The notes under the pieces were generated by a model. That model was given only the letters and a program-made list of their open reading frames with translations, was not told the origin of the DNA and ran no database searches. The position numbers and the translations under genes were made by a program. From positions 1 through 28,470 of IMG/VR virus record IMGVR_UViG_3300025141_000558: 28,470 nt of DNA, one strand, 5' to 3'. Below are positions 7,713 through 16,878 of the stretch, in pieces (positions within the stretch are counted from its first letter, which is position 1; each line of letters starts with the position of its first letter). Origin of the DNA: a virus.

Positions 7713-8048
7713 CTATACCGCCAGCACTTTGAATACGTTTTCAATATTTACCGGGATCTCAATCGCGTCTCCGGGAAATATGTCGGCTTCAGTTGGTTTG
7801 CTGTTATACCACGCAATCACCCACCAGTAGGAGGGGTTTCCGTAATATTTGGCGGCCAAATTATAATAGCGGTCGCCGTACTTCCAAATGTGAGTGCTGG
7901 TAAGCAGGGACGCTCTCTGCAGAATGGTGGGGTTGTGCAGGATGGGAGTAGCATATTGTACAACGCTCTTGAGATGGCGCCTTCGCCTGAGATACGCATA
8001 GTATTCAAGTGAATTGGAAAGTACATCTGTTTTGTTATATCGTGACAT
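7713..8048 (-). CDS. LysM-domain baseplate protein (gp53-like)
   Basis: Small protein of 111 aa. The C-terminal half (about 52-100) is a LysM-type fold: IWKYGDRYYNLAAKYYGNPSYWWVIAWYN, split as IWKYGDRYYNLA (54-65), KYYGNPSYWW (67-76) and FPGDAIEIP (91-99), the order expected for LysM (gD-ty-iA-k-y---w--i---N--i-pG--l-iP). T4 gp53 and P2-type gpX use such domains in the baseplate, where they bind protein partners instead of peptidoglycan. The N-terminal 50 residues are basic (RRRRH, 21-25). AAGGAGT lies 11 bases before the ATG. It sits between the tube-cap and hub genes, which supports a baseplate wedge or hub-linking role. Confidence 0.75.
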   Translation of the reverse strand: MSRYNKTDVLSNSLEYYAYLRRRRHLKSVVQYATPILHNPTILQRASLLTSTHIWKYGDRYYNLAAKYYGNPSYWWVIAWYNSKPTEADIFPGDAIEIPVNIENVFKVLAV

Positions 8049-8081
8049 GTTTAAATATGACTCCTTGTGATAAGATTTTAT

Positions 8082-9125
8082 TCAGGTGAGGTCGTAGATC
8101 TCATCGCCGCCCTCATCCGTCCCGGCGTACGCCACGAGTCGCTCAGTCTCGTAAGTGCTCAATTTGCCTTCGTTGAATTTTTGATAATCTCGCTTGAGGC
8201 GCCTCTTCCCTCCCAAACTTGTGTAACGCGCGATCGAATTGTCGAGTGTGGCTTGGGCGAGATTTCTCTTTTGTTCGTCCTTTTGGATCTCTGCTATTCT
8301 TTCATTGAAATACTTGCCTTCTGAGTCAGGATCTTGATCGTCTGATTTTAATGTGGCTCCGTAAGGGAAGGACGTGTCGGTGGGCAACATCCCCTCCTCT
8401 CCTATCTTCTCTTTCATCCTCCATCCTATCGTGTCTTCATGAATAACCGCAAACGTTATAGTAATATCCATAAGTTTCGGAAGTATTGTATTGGGCCCCT
8501 TTTCTAACACACCGACTTCCTGAAGGTTATGGTTGACCTGCATGCTCAAAATAGCGCCCAGCTGTCCGCCCTCTGCTTCGGAAGTGCTCATATATCCATC
8601 ATACAGCTGCTGTTCCGAAGGTGGTGGCATCGAGGCTGCTTGCGCTTGGTTGACAGCGAGCAAATTCATTACTTTTAGGCGTACTAGGGGGGATTGCCCG
8701 ATGGTGTTGGCGTGCACGTTGGTGGTGGAGAGTGTGCCGGCCACTGCATGATAAGCAGGATATAAAAACTGAGCAAGTTTTTGGACTCTTCCTAGGTTTT
8801 CATATGCCTCACCTTCAGACGAAGCGGGGACCTTAAAACTTAAGCTGATTTGGCGTTGATTTCCCTTAAATAGGTAGATAGGATCTGTGCGGCCAAACAC
8901 CGGCTCGGTCGACCAGTCGCAATTATAGCTCTCATTATAAGCCACAATAAATGCTTTAAAATATACTTCTCTCTGCGACGGCACATGCTGAAAGGAGATA
9001 AGCTGCCTTCCGTGGTTGGCAAGGGCGTCGGTGCCGTCCACCATGTCGACTATTTTCGTGCCTACTGTAGTCGAGTTATATTTGCTTTGCCAAAAAAAGT
9101 CAGTATCATTTGTGGGATCGGCCAT
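8082..9125 (-). CDS. Baseplate tail-tube cap/initiator protein (gp48/gp54-like)
   Basis: Protein of 347 aa, directly after the tape measure. The first half is beta-rich and resembles tube-cap or tube-initiator proteins that seat the tail tube on the baseplate: ISFQHVPSQREVYFKAFIV (44-62), IYLFKGNQRQISLSFKVPA (83-101), QSPLVRLKVMNLL, and later ILPKLMDITITFAVIHED, a pattern seen in gp48/gp54 homologues of T4-type phages. A Gln/Ala/Pro-rich insertion separates the last two. The C-terminal 90 residues are charged and helical and probably form an arm. Start ATG 9125 has AAGGAGAG about eight bases upstream. The position after the tape measure and before LysM and hub proteins fits the T4 order 29-48-54. 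Whether it matches gp48 or gp54 cannot be settled by eye. Confidence 0.65.
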   Translation of the reverse strand: MADPTNDTDFFWQSKYNSTTVGTKIVDMVDGTDALANHGRQLISFQHVPSQREVYFKAFIVAYNESYNCDWSTEPVFGRTDPIYLFKGNQRQISLSFKVPASSEGEAYENLGRVQKLAQFLYPAYHAVAGTLSTTNVHANTIGQSPLVRLKVMNLLAVNQAQAASMPPPSEQQLYDGYMSTSEAEGGQLGAILSMQVNHNLQEVGVLEKGPNTILPKLMDITITFAVIHEDTIGWRMKEKIGEEGMLPTDTSFPYGATLKSDDQDPDSEGKYFNERIAEIQKDEQKRNLAQATLDNSIARYTSLGGKRRLKRDYQKFNEGKLSTYETERLVAYAGTDEGGDEIYDLT

Positions 9126-9146
9126 TTTTTAATCTCTCCTTGGGTT

Positions 9147-11864
9147 CTATCGAGAAGCTAGGAACGCTTCTCCTCCAACTATATCTACTACTTCACTAGA
9201 AAGTGTCCTACGATCTAGCTGCATATTAATGGTTAATTGGTAAGGTTTTTGTGCGGTGGGGCTGGGTGCGCCGGCTGTGCCTCGTGCTGAAGTGACGCCG
9301 GCCAATGCTGAGGCGCCCGTCGTGAGCATCTGGCTGGTGGCGCGGAGGCCGCCTTGGGCCCACTCGGGCAATTCGTCAATGGCATTGATGGCCATCTGTG
9401 CTAGCGCGGGGCCTAGAGAGGTGAAAGACGCCAGAATGCCGCCTACCATTGGGTCTCCTACGGCTTTCTGCATTTCGGACGAGGGGGAGCTAATTCCGAG
9501 CCAACTTTTTAGCTCAGTTATACCTGCGTCGATACCTTTCTTCCAAGAGGTAATTCCATTTTGAATCTTGTCTCCCATTGCCTCGAAACCAAATGCTTCG
9601 CCCATACTGTTCGCCAATTCTCTAATCTTATTGGGTACTTCCGTCTTCAGTGAATCCCAGGTGTCTAGGAATGCCTTTTGCCACCCCACCACTTTTTCAT
9701 GCATAATGTCAAATACTCCGCCTAGTGATTTAAGTGGGTTGAGAAGAACGCCGGCGGCGCCCCCAATATTGTCAAACAATCCAGGCATCATTACCAGAAT
9801 GTCTAGCAAAGAGGGGCTCCGTTTTTCGAGAACGGCATTCCTTATGCTCACCAAGCCCTCGAATACATTGACTATAGGCCGCACCACACCCCAAAGGGAC
9901 GTTGTGAGTCCCTCCCACGCTGCCTTCAGGTAATCCGTCGCCGTCGCCGTCTCTCCCATTGTCGTATAAACTTTGATCAGGGGCTTCAGAAAATCCCACA
10001 ACATTTCGAGGGGCTTGACTACCGTCCAATAGAGCGGGTTGGCGGCCATCAGGAATTCGAAGATGCCGAGCAATACTTGAAAGGAGGCCCCTATTATCTT
10101 CGACCACATGGCGATCGTTTTAGCAGCCTTGGAGATCTCCTCAAAGCCGGCGGCTACCTTCCCCAAAGAGTCCACGAAGTTCTTCATCATTTCGGGGAAA
10201 TTCTTTTTCTTGACCAGAGGTAGCAAAAGCCCATTTACTATTCTTTCGAGGCTATCTCGAATCTTGGCCACGCTATCTTCATTATTGATAAACTCATCCA
10301 TCACTTCTTTGATAACTTTCCCGAACTCCGAAAATGTGGGTGCCAAACTAGCCAGCGTATTTTTGAGAATATCCATCGTAGATTGCCAGCGCTGAGCATC
10401 TTTGCGGGCGGCTGCATATTCCTTGGAAGTCTTGCCAATGTTGCCGGCCAAGCCTTCCATATCACCAGACATCATTTGAGCTAGCTCACTTTCATCTTTA
10501 AAACCGAGCATTTCGGTAAACATCTTCTTCTGGTGATATCCCATCTCGTCAAAAGATAGGCCCGTCTGCATGATGGCTTTTCGGATAGATTTAAAACGTT
10601 TTGCGGGATCGGTCTCCATCATCATATCCATCGCATTTACAAAGTTTCCACCAAGAGCGGCGTTCAGCTTTCCTGTCATGGTCGCGGCGTCTTCAAAGGT
10701 ATCAAATTTGCCAGTAAGCTCTAGAACCTTGTTCAAATCCATACCGGTGATCTTGCTAATCATTGAAAGATCTTTGAACGCTTTAACCCCTTCCTTTCCG
10801 AATTGAGCCATTGAGCCGGCGGCATTAGCAAATTGGTTGGCTAGAGTGCCCACATCGACGCCTATATCCATAGCATGTGCGCGCATTTCAAGCATTACAT
10901 TGTCGGCATCGCTTAAGGAGACCCCAAGGCCCTTCACAGCGCCTTGGACGCCTTTGGCATAGTCCTTGGAGCTAACGCCTAATTCAGCGAGCACAGCGCC
11001 TGTTTTGGCCATCTGCTTCTGCTGGGCTGACGAAGCTTCTGTAAAAATCGTGGTTTCTCGATATAAGGCCGTGTATTGTTCCCGCATTTCTTCCATGCTG
11101 ACGCCGGTGGCTTGTAACTCTTTCCGGGCAATCGCCATTTGCTCGCCCATAGCGTAAGAAGCCCCTGTCATGCGCTGGAAGCCCACTGCGGCGTCTCGGG
11201 TCTCAACCGCAAGCTTAAAAATCCACTCAACAAGCTTCACTATCACCATGATTACAGCGATAATAATACCAATTCCCAAAGCAGCCGTCAGCATCTGCGC
11301 TGAGATGGCGCCGGCTTTGAGGGCTTTGTCGAGGCCTTTGGCGCCTTTCACAAAGTTCTGCATACCTTTAATGCCGCCACCGATCAGTTTGCCCATCGTG
11401 GACTGCCCTAAAATCATGCTGTTCATATTTTGAAGCATGTCAACACCCTGGCTTACCATTTGATCCCGCGTCTTAAGGCGATCTTTTTCTTTGGCCGCGA
11501 TGGCGTGTTGTTGTTCTAAAAACTCTGCCTCGGCCTCTGAAAGCTTTTCGTTGTTCCTCAGCCGGCGCTCTAACAACTTCACTCTTTCTTTGTCGATTTC
11601 CCGCAAATTCTCGGCAATTTCTTTCTCAGCCTGTTTCTTCATATATTCGGTGTCGGCTGTTTGTATGGCGTCCCACCGCAAGTTGTTCTCTTCCTCCAGC
11701 GCAGCAATACGGGCCTGAATAGCGCCTACGCGGCTTCCGTCATCGGGGTTCCCTCCGGCACCACCGCCACCAGGGGCACTACCGGGGCCGCCTCCTGATA
11801 TGGCTGCTACGGCTTCTTGAATGCCCTCTTTAATCGCTTTTTTTATATCATCATAGCCGGCCAC
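9147..11864 (-). CDS. Tail tape measure protein
   Basis: Protein of 905 aa that sets tail length and is ejected with the DNA. It begins at GTG 11864 with GAGGA six bases upstream. Residues 1-45 contain a Gly-rich linker; 46-135 form a highly charged coiled coil; a strongly hydrophobic stretch around 188-220 (ALGIGIIIAVIMVIVKLVEW) is followed by more amphipathic helices. A second hydrophobic region (IIGASFQVLLGIFEFLMAAN) precedes the C-terminal part. The Gly/Ala-rich character, long helices, hydrophobic segments and position between the gp51-like gene and the tube-cap gene are typical of tape measures. The T4 counterpart gp29 is shorter (about 590 aa), so a longer tail is expected (inference). 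The final 70 residues (NMQLDRRTLSSEVVDIVGG) resemble the C-termini of other tape measures. Confidence 0.9.
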   Translation of the reverse strand: MAGYDDIKKAIKEGIQEAVAAISGGGPGSAPGGGGAGGNPDDGSRVGAIQARIAALEEENNLRWDAIQTADTEYMKKQAEKEIAENLREIDKERVKLLERRLRNNEKLSEAEAEFLEQQHAIAAKEKDRLKTRDQMVSQGVDMLQNMNSMILGQSTMGKLIGGGIKGMQNFVKGAKGLDKALKAGAISAQMLTAALGIGIIIAVIMVIVKLVEWIFKLAVETRDAAVGFQRMTGASYAMGEQMAIARKELQATGVSMEEMREQYTALYRETTIFTEASSAQQKQMAKTGAVLAELGVSSKDYAKGVQGAVKGLGVSLSDADNVMLEMRAHAMDIGVDVGTLANQFANAAGSMAQFGKEGVKAFKDLSMISKITGMDLNKVLELTGKFDTFEDAATMTGKLNAALGGNFVNAMDMMMETDPAKRFKSIRKAIMQTGLSFDEMGYHQKKMFTEMLGFKDESELAQMMSGDMEGLAGNIGKTSKEYAAARKDAQRWQSTMDILKNTLASLAPTFSEFGKVIKEVMDEFINNEDSVAKIRDSLERIVNGLLLPLVKKKNFPEMMKNFVDSLGKVAAGFEEISKAAKTIAMWSKIIGASFQVLLGIFEFLMAANPLYWTVVKPLEMLWDFLKPLIKVYTTMGETATATDYLKAAWEGLTTSLWGVVRPIVNVFEGLVSIRNAVLEKRSPSLLDILVMMPGLFDNIGGAAGVLLNPLKSLGGVFDIMHEKVVGWQKAFLDTWDSLKTEVPNKIRELANSMGEAFGFEAMGDKIQNGITSWKKGIDAGITELKSWLGISSPSSEMQKAVGDPMVGGILASFTSLGPALAQMAINAIDELPEWAQGGLRATSQMLTTGASALAGVTSARGTAGAPSPTAQKPYQLTINMQLDRRTLSSEVVDIVGGEAFLASR

Positions 11865-11919
11865 GCAAAATCCTCACTATACTTCTAAGATAATTAGTTG
11901 GTATATAAAAAAGGCAGAA

Positions 11920-12168
11920 CTATTCAGTTTTGCCAAATTGTCTCCGCATTTGAGGGGGAGGCGTCGGTTGATTATTGGACGTTAGTACCTGATTGCTCGA
12001 ACTACTGCCACCAGAACTCTTATTCATGGCGGCTTTTTCGTCCTCTAATTGGCGAATCAATCGATCTACAAACCACTGTCGTAGACCCACAGGCAAATTA
12101 TAAGCCTCGGAAAATGACCAGCTTCCTGCATATTTTAGGAAGAAGAACTGCTCATAGACCCCTTCCAT
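11920..12168 (-). CDS. Small gp51-like protein/second tail-assembly chaperone
   Basis: Protein of 82 aa from ATG 12168. The core EQFFFLKYAGSWSFSEAYNLPVGLRQWFVDRLIRQ resembles small T4-type gp51 proteins (pattern FYYLKxY..S..EA..LPV..R.W...R). In T4, gp51 promotes hub assembly and its gene is next to gene 26, as here. The C-terminal 35 residues are Ser/Asn/Pro/Gln-rich and likely disordered. There is no good Shine-Dalgarno; the upstream stop lies four bases before the ATG, and the frame is open back to the T-run at 12187-12193. It may therefore be made by termination-reinitiation or as a frameshift fusion to the upstream protein. The location just before the tape measure is the classic site of tail-assembly chaperones. 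Confidence 0.7.
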   Translation of the reverse strand: MEGVYEQFFFLKYAGSWSFSEAYNLPVGLRQWFVDRLIRQLEDEKAAMNKSSGGSSSSNQVLTSNNQPTPPPQMRRQFGKTE

Positions 12169-12172
12169 ATAC

Positions 12173-13033
12173 TCATCGGTCAGGCCAAAAAAACTCCGCC
12201 CCTAGCGGAACCTCCATGTCAGCACTATAATCGCACTCGTCGCATTCAAAATTTTGACTTAAATCGACGTTTGGTGCAGCTGCTTTGTACGCTAGACGCA
12301 AATGGCGAGCATCCTTGGACGGAATGTTACCAACTACGTAATTTAACGCTTCTGGATCAGTGTTGTCGTTTGCTGCAACCAAAATGCTTTTTAGCTGACG
12401 CGTCACCAGAGATTCTGGCTTTTTGGATTTCTTTTCGCGCTCGATGGCTTTGGCCACTCGATTTTCATCATATCCATCTAAAAGCCTAAATGTGATGTCC
12501 AACTTAGTTTGAGGAAGCTGTACATTAAAAGTTCCATCTCCATTATATTTAACATCCATGGACTCAAGATCCTCGCCATGATAAATGAGGGCCTCATTTA
12601 GGTCAAAAGCATAATCTTGAACTTCTCCGCAACCGGGGCATGAGGTCTTTGTGACATATTCAGCACCGTAGCCCGCAACCCGGGTAGCAATGATAATAGC
12701 ATTTCTATCACCCACCAACAGAGAGTCGGGGTTAATGCTCTTATCCACAATTAAGTTTTTAATAACGCGATCAAGGGCAACGCCCTTCTTAAGAAGGGTT
12801 CTGGATGTAAGAATATCCTCTTCTCTCGCAGTCATCTGCTTAATTTCGATATTTCCTTCATTATGTAGGGGATGTCCTTCTGGGTAATATTTACCCTCTG
12901 AAGGAAGCTCTACAAACTCGGTAGGAACTACGAAGGAGAAAGTCGCGCCGCCTGTATCGCTGTTCATCATCTGTTGTACAGGGGGGTTTGAGTTGGACTT
13001 TTGAGAACCTACACGATCTTTATTTCGTGACAA
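12173..13033 (-). CDS. gp26-like baseplate/tail-assembly protein with zinc ribbon
   Basis: Protein of 286 aa matching the T4 gp26-type baseplate family: PTEFVELPSEGKYYPEGHPL (37-56), then IEIKQMTAREEDILTSRTLL (62-81) and INPDSLLVGDRNAIIIATR (100-118). Two CxxC knuckles, Cys132/Cys135 and Cys264/Cys267, could form one zinc ribbon. The first 30 residues are polar and variable. The start is TTG at 13033: AGAGGTG lies four bases upstream and no ATG fits as well before the conserved part. It follows the tail tube gene and precedes the gp51-like gene and tape measure, so it occupies the first chaperone position of other contractile phages. Its 3' end contains a seven-T run, nine codon positions before the stop at most, that could allow a frameshift into the next gene. 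T4 gp26 is described as a hub component; a chaperone role here is inferred from order. Confidence 0.75.
   Translation of the reverse strand: MSRNKDRVGSQKSNSNPPVQQMMNSDTGGATFSFVVPTEFVELPSEGKYYPEGHPLHNEGNIEIKQMTAREEDILTSRTLLKKGVALDRVIKNLIVDKSINPDSLLVGDRNAIIIATRVAGYGAEYVTKTSCPGCGEVQDYAFDLNEALIYHGEDLESMDVKYNGDGTFNVQLPQTKLDITFRLLDGYDENRVAKAIEREKKSKKPESLVTRQLKSILVAANDNTDPEALNYVVGNIPSKDARHLRLAYKAAAPNVDLSQNFECDECDYSADMEVPLGAEFFWPDR
12187..12193 (-). other. Candidate slippery T7 run at the gp26-like/gp51-like junction
   Basis: Coding strand GAG TTT TTT TGG, four codons before the zero-frame stop. The +1 (equivalent to -2) frame is open from here straight into the gp51-like protein, adding the residues GLTDEY before its first Met. 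The -1 frame meets TGA almost at once. A +1 or -2 slip would give a fusion of about 370 aa, as in tail-assembly chaperone pairs of many tailed phages. There is no experimental support. Confidence 0.4.
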
Positions 13034-13058
13034 TATACACCTCTTATTTTAATATTGG

Positions 13059-13658
13059 TTAGCTTGATCTAACGCCGAAGAATTCATTTCCACCACTGGG
13101 GCCGGCGGACTTACCCTGTGGAGTTTCGATGCGGGCCCAATCGTAACGCAGCTTCACCGTCAATTCGGTAAGCTCGTTAGAACCATACTCAAGGCTTCCA
13201 TAGTTGACTTCAGTAACGAAGCCGTTCCAAAGGGTCCATTGCTCCAGCGGGTTACCATCGGCATCAATCTGAGTGATGATAACGGTACCGAGAGCGCCGG
13301 CAGACTTGGCCTTAGACATGGTGGTCATGCTTTCATTGGTAGCATCTGTGGGAGGCTTATAGCCGGAGGCAGTCACGATATCGGAAAGTGTCGCTGCCAC
13401 GTCCGGATCGGCGGGGTCAACAAGGGTACAGTTAACTTCGTTCCACGTCACGGAGCCCGGATACCAGAAAGTATGGTTCAGATACTTATGATCTTGAGAC
13501 TCGATTGTAAAGCTGGGCTTATCGCATGTTTTTGCATACCACAGAACCGGCCCACCCTGTGCTGCTTTTACTCCCGTGAAAGATACCGTAAACCTAAACT
13601 TGCGCTTAGGATCTTTTAAGGTGGCGTTCTCCCCGAAATTTGTTGACCAAAATGCCAT
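13059..13658 (-). CDS. Tail tube protein (gp19-like)
   Basis: Protein of 199 aa forming the inner tail tube through which DNA passes. It starts FWSTNFG near the N-terminus and contains KRKFRFTVSFTG, KPSFTIESQDHKYLNHTFWYPG, WNEVNCTLVDPADPDVA and LEQWTLWNGFVTEVNYG followed by ELTVKLRYDWARIE, the succession of strands known from T4 gp19 and its relatives. T4 gp19 is 163 aa, so this version has an extra loop (around residues 95-120) and a Gly-rich tail. GGGAG lies upstream of ATG 13658. Adjacent to the sheath gene, in the usual sheath-tube order. Confidence 0.9.
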   Translation of the reverse strand: MAFWSTNFGENATLKDPKRKFRFTVSFTGVKAAQGGPVLWYAKTCDKPSFTIESQDHKYLNHTFWYPGSVTWNEVNCTLVDPADPDVAATLSDIVTASGYKPPTDATNESMTTMSKAKSAGALGTVIITQIDADGNPLEQWTLWNGFVTEVNYGSLEYGSNELTELTVKLRYDWARIETPQGKSAGPSGGNEFFGVRSS

Positions 13659-13706
13659 TATTTAGTTTCTCCCTTAATCTATTTTAACTAGTTCGTTTAT
13701 TATTTA

Positions 13707-16700
13707 TTAGTCATCAAATGATGCGCCAGTGCGAGCGACGACGAAGTCAATTGCGATGAATTCAATCGAACGGGCCGGCTTAATCATAATCTTAGCGTAC
13801 AAAATGTTCTGATCAATCAAGTCAGGCGTGGTTGTAGTCTCATCAAGGACCAATCGATAGTCAGTAATACCATACTTAACCATCACGTTTGCAAGGAACG
13901 GCTCAACCAGCGACTTGAATCTATCCCAAGTTGCTTGAACGTTCTGTTCGAAGAGAATCTGAGCGGCGATGATGGAAATCTGCTTCTTGAGGAAGATTAC
14001 CAGTCGTCTCACGTTAATTCTGTCGAGCGCAGAAGCTCTTTCTTGAAGCGTCTTCTGTCCGAAGACCACGATTCCCGTAGAAGGGAAGGAGGCAATCGGG
14101 TTAATTCGCGCTTCGTATAGTAAATCTCTTTCTTTGGAGGTAAGGCGTTCCGTTACATTTACAATCGGAATGCCTGCTGCTCCGTCTGTTAGGCCACCGC
14201 GGTTAAAGCCTGCCGGAGCAAACCATAGCGCGCTCTTCGCCTGAGAACTAGCCAGCACACCCATCATTGCCACGCTGGGCGGAATCCAGAGAAGGCGACC
14301 TGTTCCTTCGTCTCGGGTTTGGACCCAAGGATAGAAGGTGCAGCCGTAGCTGGAGTCAATCCGACGATTGCGCAAGTTGTTGGCAGCCTGAGTCGGCGTT
14401 GTACCAATACGATTTGCTTTGTCGGCTTTATAGGCTTCCTGCGTGGGGATATATACATCCGGCAGATCAATCAAGGCTAGCGAATCTGCGCGGGCTTCGC
14501 ACAGGGCAACCATGTGATCGGTAAGGGAGGTATTCGTAATTCCCGGCACTGCCAAGAGGTTCATATCTACCACTTCCGGATCAGCCACAGTGTCAAGTCC
14601 GCGCTTAATGGTGTGGTACTCATAGCTGCTGTTTTCGGTAGCCGTCGCTCCGATTCCCCCGTTATAGGTCGGGTCGGGCTTGGTGATATCCCAGCCATCG
14701 AACGCGCCAGCTAGCGGAATGGTAAAGCGGTTGTAATCAGCATCTAATAGATCCTTCCAAGACGTTGAGCCATAACTCGTACCCGCTTGGCGGGAGCCTG
14801 AAAGGTAGTAGAAGCCGGCCGATTGGACAGAGCCCGAAACAACATCGTCCAAGGAGAAGACATATGAATAGGCGTCTACACCAGTGGCACTGGGCTGATC
14901 GCTGGCGATTCCGCCGTACAAGAGGCGGTGGAAGTCGGCCACACTGGCATCAGAAATCGTGCTTCCGCTTGCGCGGGTGGTGGACATTCCAAAGTAAGCT
15001 TCTGTAGGGTTGGATGTGGCGCCGGCAGATGCAGACCTTCTAAGTCGAACTTGAGGGAACTTCATCTTAATTCGTGCATATTCGCCCGAGCCCGTAAGAA
15101 GGCCTAGTCGGGTGTCGCCAGGGAGCGAGCATGTCATGAATGTGGCTGGGGCGCCCCATAGTTGACTTAAGTTGCTGCCCACAAACGTGGCCGGTAGACC
15201 CCATCCGCTGGCGCCGAGGGCGCTCTCCGGCGATCCTGCACCGATCCCCGTTGTCACCTGATTTACACCTGGGGTCACCCCGGGGACTGCGGATGCGGTG
15301 ACGGATACCACCATATCGAGATCCTTGAACTTGGGTGGCCCAAAGTAACCAAAGGGGAGCAATTCGGGATCTGTAGCACCGGCGTCAACGTCGGCGTTGG
15401 TTTGCACGTATATATACTTGGATTGGTTATTGTACTCGCCATAAGTCCTAAGACGCTTCTGCGTGGAATCCCACACAGTATAGCGGTCCCCGATCTTCCG
15501 ACCAATAAAGTTGGGAGAAGAAGGATCCAAAGTGCACTTGTCAAATCGTTCTAGAACCTGTACTGCGTTATCTGTGTCGTGTAGAGCACGAACAAGAACA
15601 GTGAAGGTACCGTAGCCCGTTAGGGAATTGGTGGACTGCCTAACCTGTTCGATTGAAATCTTGGCGTTCTTTTGTAGCCACTCTCCTTGGCCGCGGCCAA
15701 CGAAGCGGAAAAGCTTTTGCATGTTCTGCGGGTAATAGTTTGAGTAAACCCCTGTATCCTGAGAGATAATCCATCCAGAGTTGGCCTCCACAGAAGCTTG
15801 TGACTTCATGTTCTGAGGGCCGCGGGTGAGGGTACCGCTGAGGGCGACAGGCCACACCCAAGCTACAGTGTTAACGGTGCTGCCAATAAGCCCTTCGTCT
15901 CGTAGTTGCTGCTCGTAGCTCTCGCCTAACCAGTAATCTTTTTTTACTCCCTCTGGATAGAAGGTTCCTGAGCTGATTAGCTGCGGGTTAGTGTTGATCT
16001 TTCTGCGAATAAAGTGTTCTGAGGAATCATCGAAGTTAAACTTAACAGTGTCATCATTGGTTTGGGTTGCAATTCGAAGCGTATACGTTCCGCCACTTCC
16101 CTTATTAATAAGTGCTCCGATACTGGCGGTGGTCAAAGTGGAATCGTCGACATTGACGATACCAGACGTACGCTTGGCGCCACCAAAAATGCTTCCGGAA
16201 AGAAGCGGAGCACCAGATTCTGTGTAAATGACTGCCGCAAGACTTGCGGTAAGATCAGTTGGGTTGGTATGGGAGGGTGTGCCGGCCACACTGCTGGACT
16301 TGGCTACCCAAATGCCCCAGGCGCCACCAGTTTTGGAGGCATTTCCAGTCGTGCCGGGTGATGCATCTGGACCGATCCCAGCATTAAGCTCGGTCTTCCA
16401 ACCTGCGCCGGCGGCACCGCCAATGGCTGCCCCAGCGGTGGTGTTTTGGCCCAGAAGGCGCACGAAAGTGAGAGGACCCACGTTTGCTCTCAAGAAGGCC
16501 CGGGCCGCATATAGGCCATACATGGGCGACTTGAGGTTTCCGTCGCGATATACGTCGCTGCCGGCTCCTCCCGGTACCGTTTCGCCAAACATTTCCACAA
16601 ATTGAGAGTAAGACTCAACTTTGATGGGATGCATTGCAATCCCCTTGGTGGCGCGCCCAATAATAACAGGGCCGATATCCTCGGCTTTCTTGGGCATAAA

Positions 16701-16763
16701 GGAGTTATCAATTTCATTGATGAAAACTCCAGGAGATACAAACTTAAAATTCTTTACTGACAT
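13707..16763 (-). CDS. Contractile tail sheath protein (gp18-like), oversized
   Basis: Protein of 1018 aa that forms the contractile sheath. The N-terminus SPGVFINEIDNSF (10-22) and GPVIIGRATKG are the hallmark start of sheath proteins. The last 200 residues are the conserved core: RLLWIPPSVAMMGVLA, ALWFAPAGFNRGG, RINPIASFPSTGIVVFGQKT, RINVRRLVIFLKKQI and PARSIEFIAIDFVV. T4 gp18 is 659 aa; the extra length lies between about residues 110 and 760, which is Ser/Gly/Thr-rich and poorly conserved by eye and should correspond to enlarged surface protrusion domains. The ACTATTTA motif lies 51 nt upstream; GGGAG precedes the ATG. The stop is 48 nt before the tube gene. Identity is very sure; the role of the extra mass is inference. 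Confidence 0.95.
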   Translation of the reverse strand: MSVKNFKFVSPGVFINEIDNSFMPKKAEDIGPVIIGRATKGIAMHPIKVESYSQFVEMFGETVPGGAGSDVYRDGNLKSPMYGLYAARAFLRANVGPLTFVRLLGQNTTAGAAIGGAAGAGWKTELNAGIGPDASPGTTGNASKTGGAWGIWVAKSSSVAGTPSHTNPTDLTASLAAVIYTESGAPLLSGSIFGGAKRTSGIVNVDDSTLTTASIGALINKGSGGTYTLRIATQTNDDTVKFNFDDSSEHFIRRKINTNPQLISSGTFYPEGVKKDYWLGESYEQQLRDEGLIGSTVNTVAWVWPVALSGTLTRGPQNMKSQASVEANSGWIISQDTGVYSNYYPQNMQKLFRFVGRGQGEWLQKNAKISIEQVRQSTNSLTGYGTFTVLVRALHDTDNAVQVLERFDKCTLDPSSPNFIGRKIGDRYTVWDSTQKRLRTYGEYNNQSKYIYVQTNADVDAGATDPELLPFGYFGPPKFKDLDMVVSVTASAVPGVTPGVNQVTTGIGAGSPESALGASGWGLPATFVGSNLSQLWGAPATFMTCSLPGDTRLGLLTGSGEYARIKMKFPQVRLRRSASAGATSNPTEAYFGMSTTRASGSTISDASVADFHRLLYGGIASDQPSATGVDAYSYVFSLDDVVSGSVQSAGFYYLSGSRQAGTSYGSTSWKDLLDADYNRFTIPLAGAFDGWDITKPDPTYNGGIGATATENSSYEYHTIKRGLDTVADPEVVDMNLLAVPGITNTSLTDHMVALCEARADSLALIDLPDVYIPTQEAYKADKANRIGTTPTQAANNLRNRRIDSSYGCTFYPWVQTRDEGTGRLLWIPPSVAMMGVLASSQAKSALWFAPAGFNRGGLTDGAAGIPIVNVTERLTSKERDLLYEARINPIASFPSTGIVVFGQKTLQERASALDRINVRRLVIFLKKQISIIAAQILFEQNVQATWDRFKSLVEPFLANVMVKYGITDYRLVLDETTTTPDLIDQNILYAKIMIKPARSIEFIAIDFVVARTGASFDD

Positions 16764-16814
16764 CTTCTAGGTCACTCCCTATCGTGGTAATTTAAATTGA
16801 TGTACAATCATACG

Positions 16815-16822
16815 TAAATAGT
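16815..16822 (-). promoter_or_regulatory. ACTATTTA motif upstream of tail sheath gene
   Basis: Coding-strand ACTATTTA, 51 nt before the sheath ATG, in the 115-nt gap between the gp15-like and sheath genes. One of six copies in the window; candidate late promoter or processing element. Confidence 0.45.
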
Positions 16823-16878
16823 ATTCGGAAGCTCAAAAGTCTTGAAGAGAAACAAGAAATTGCATTTTAGGTCAGGAA

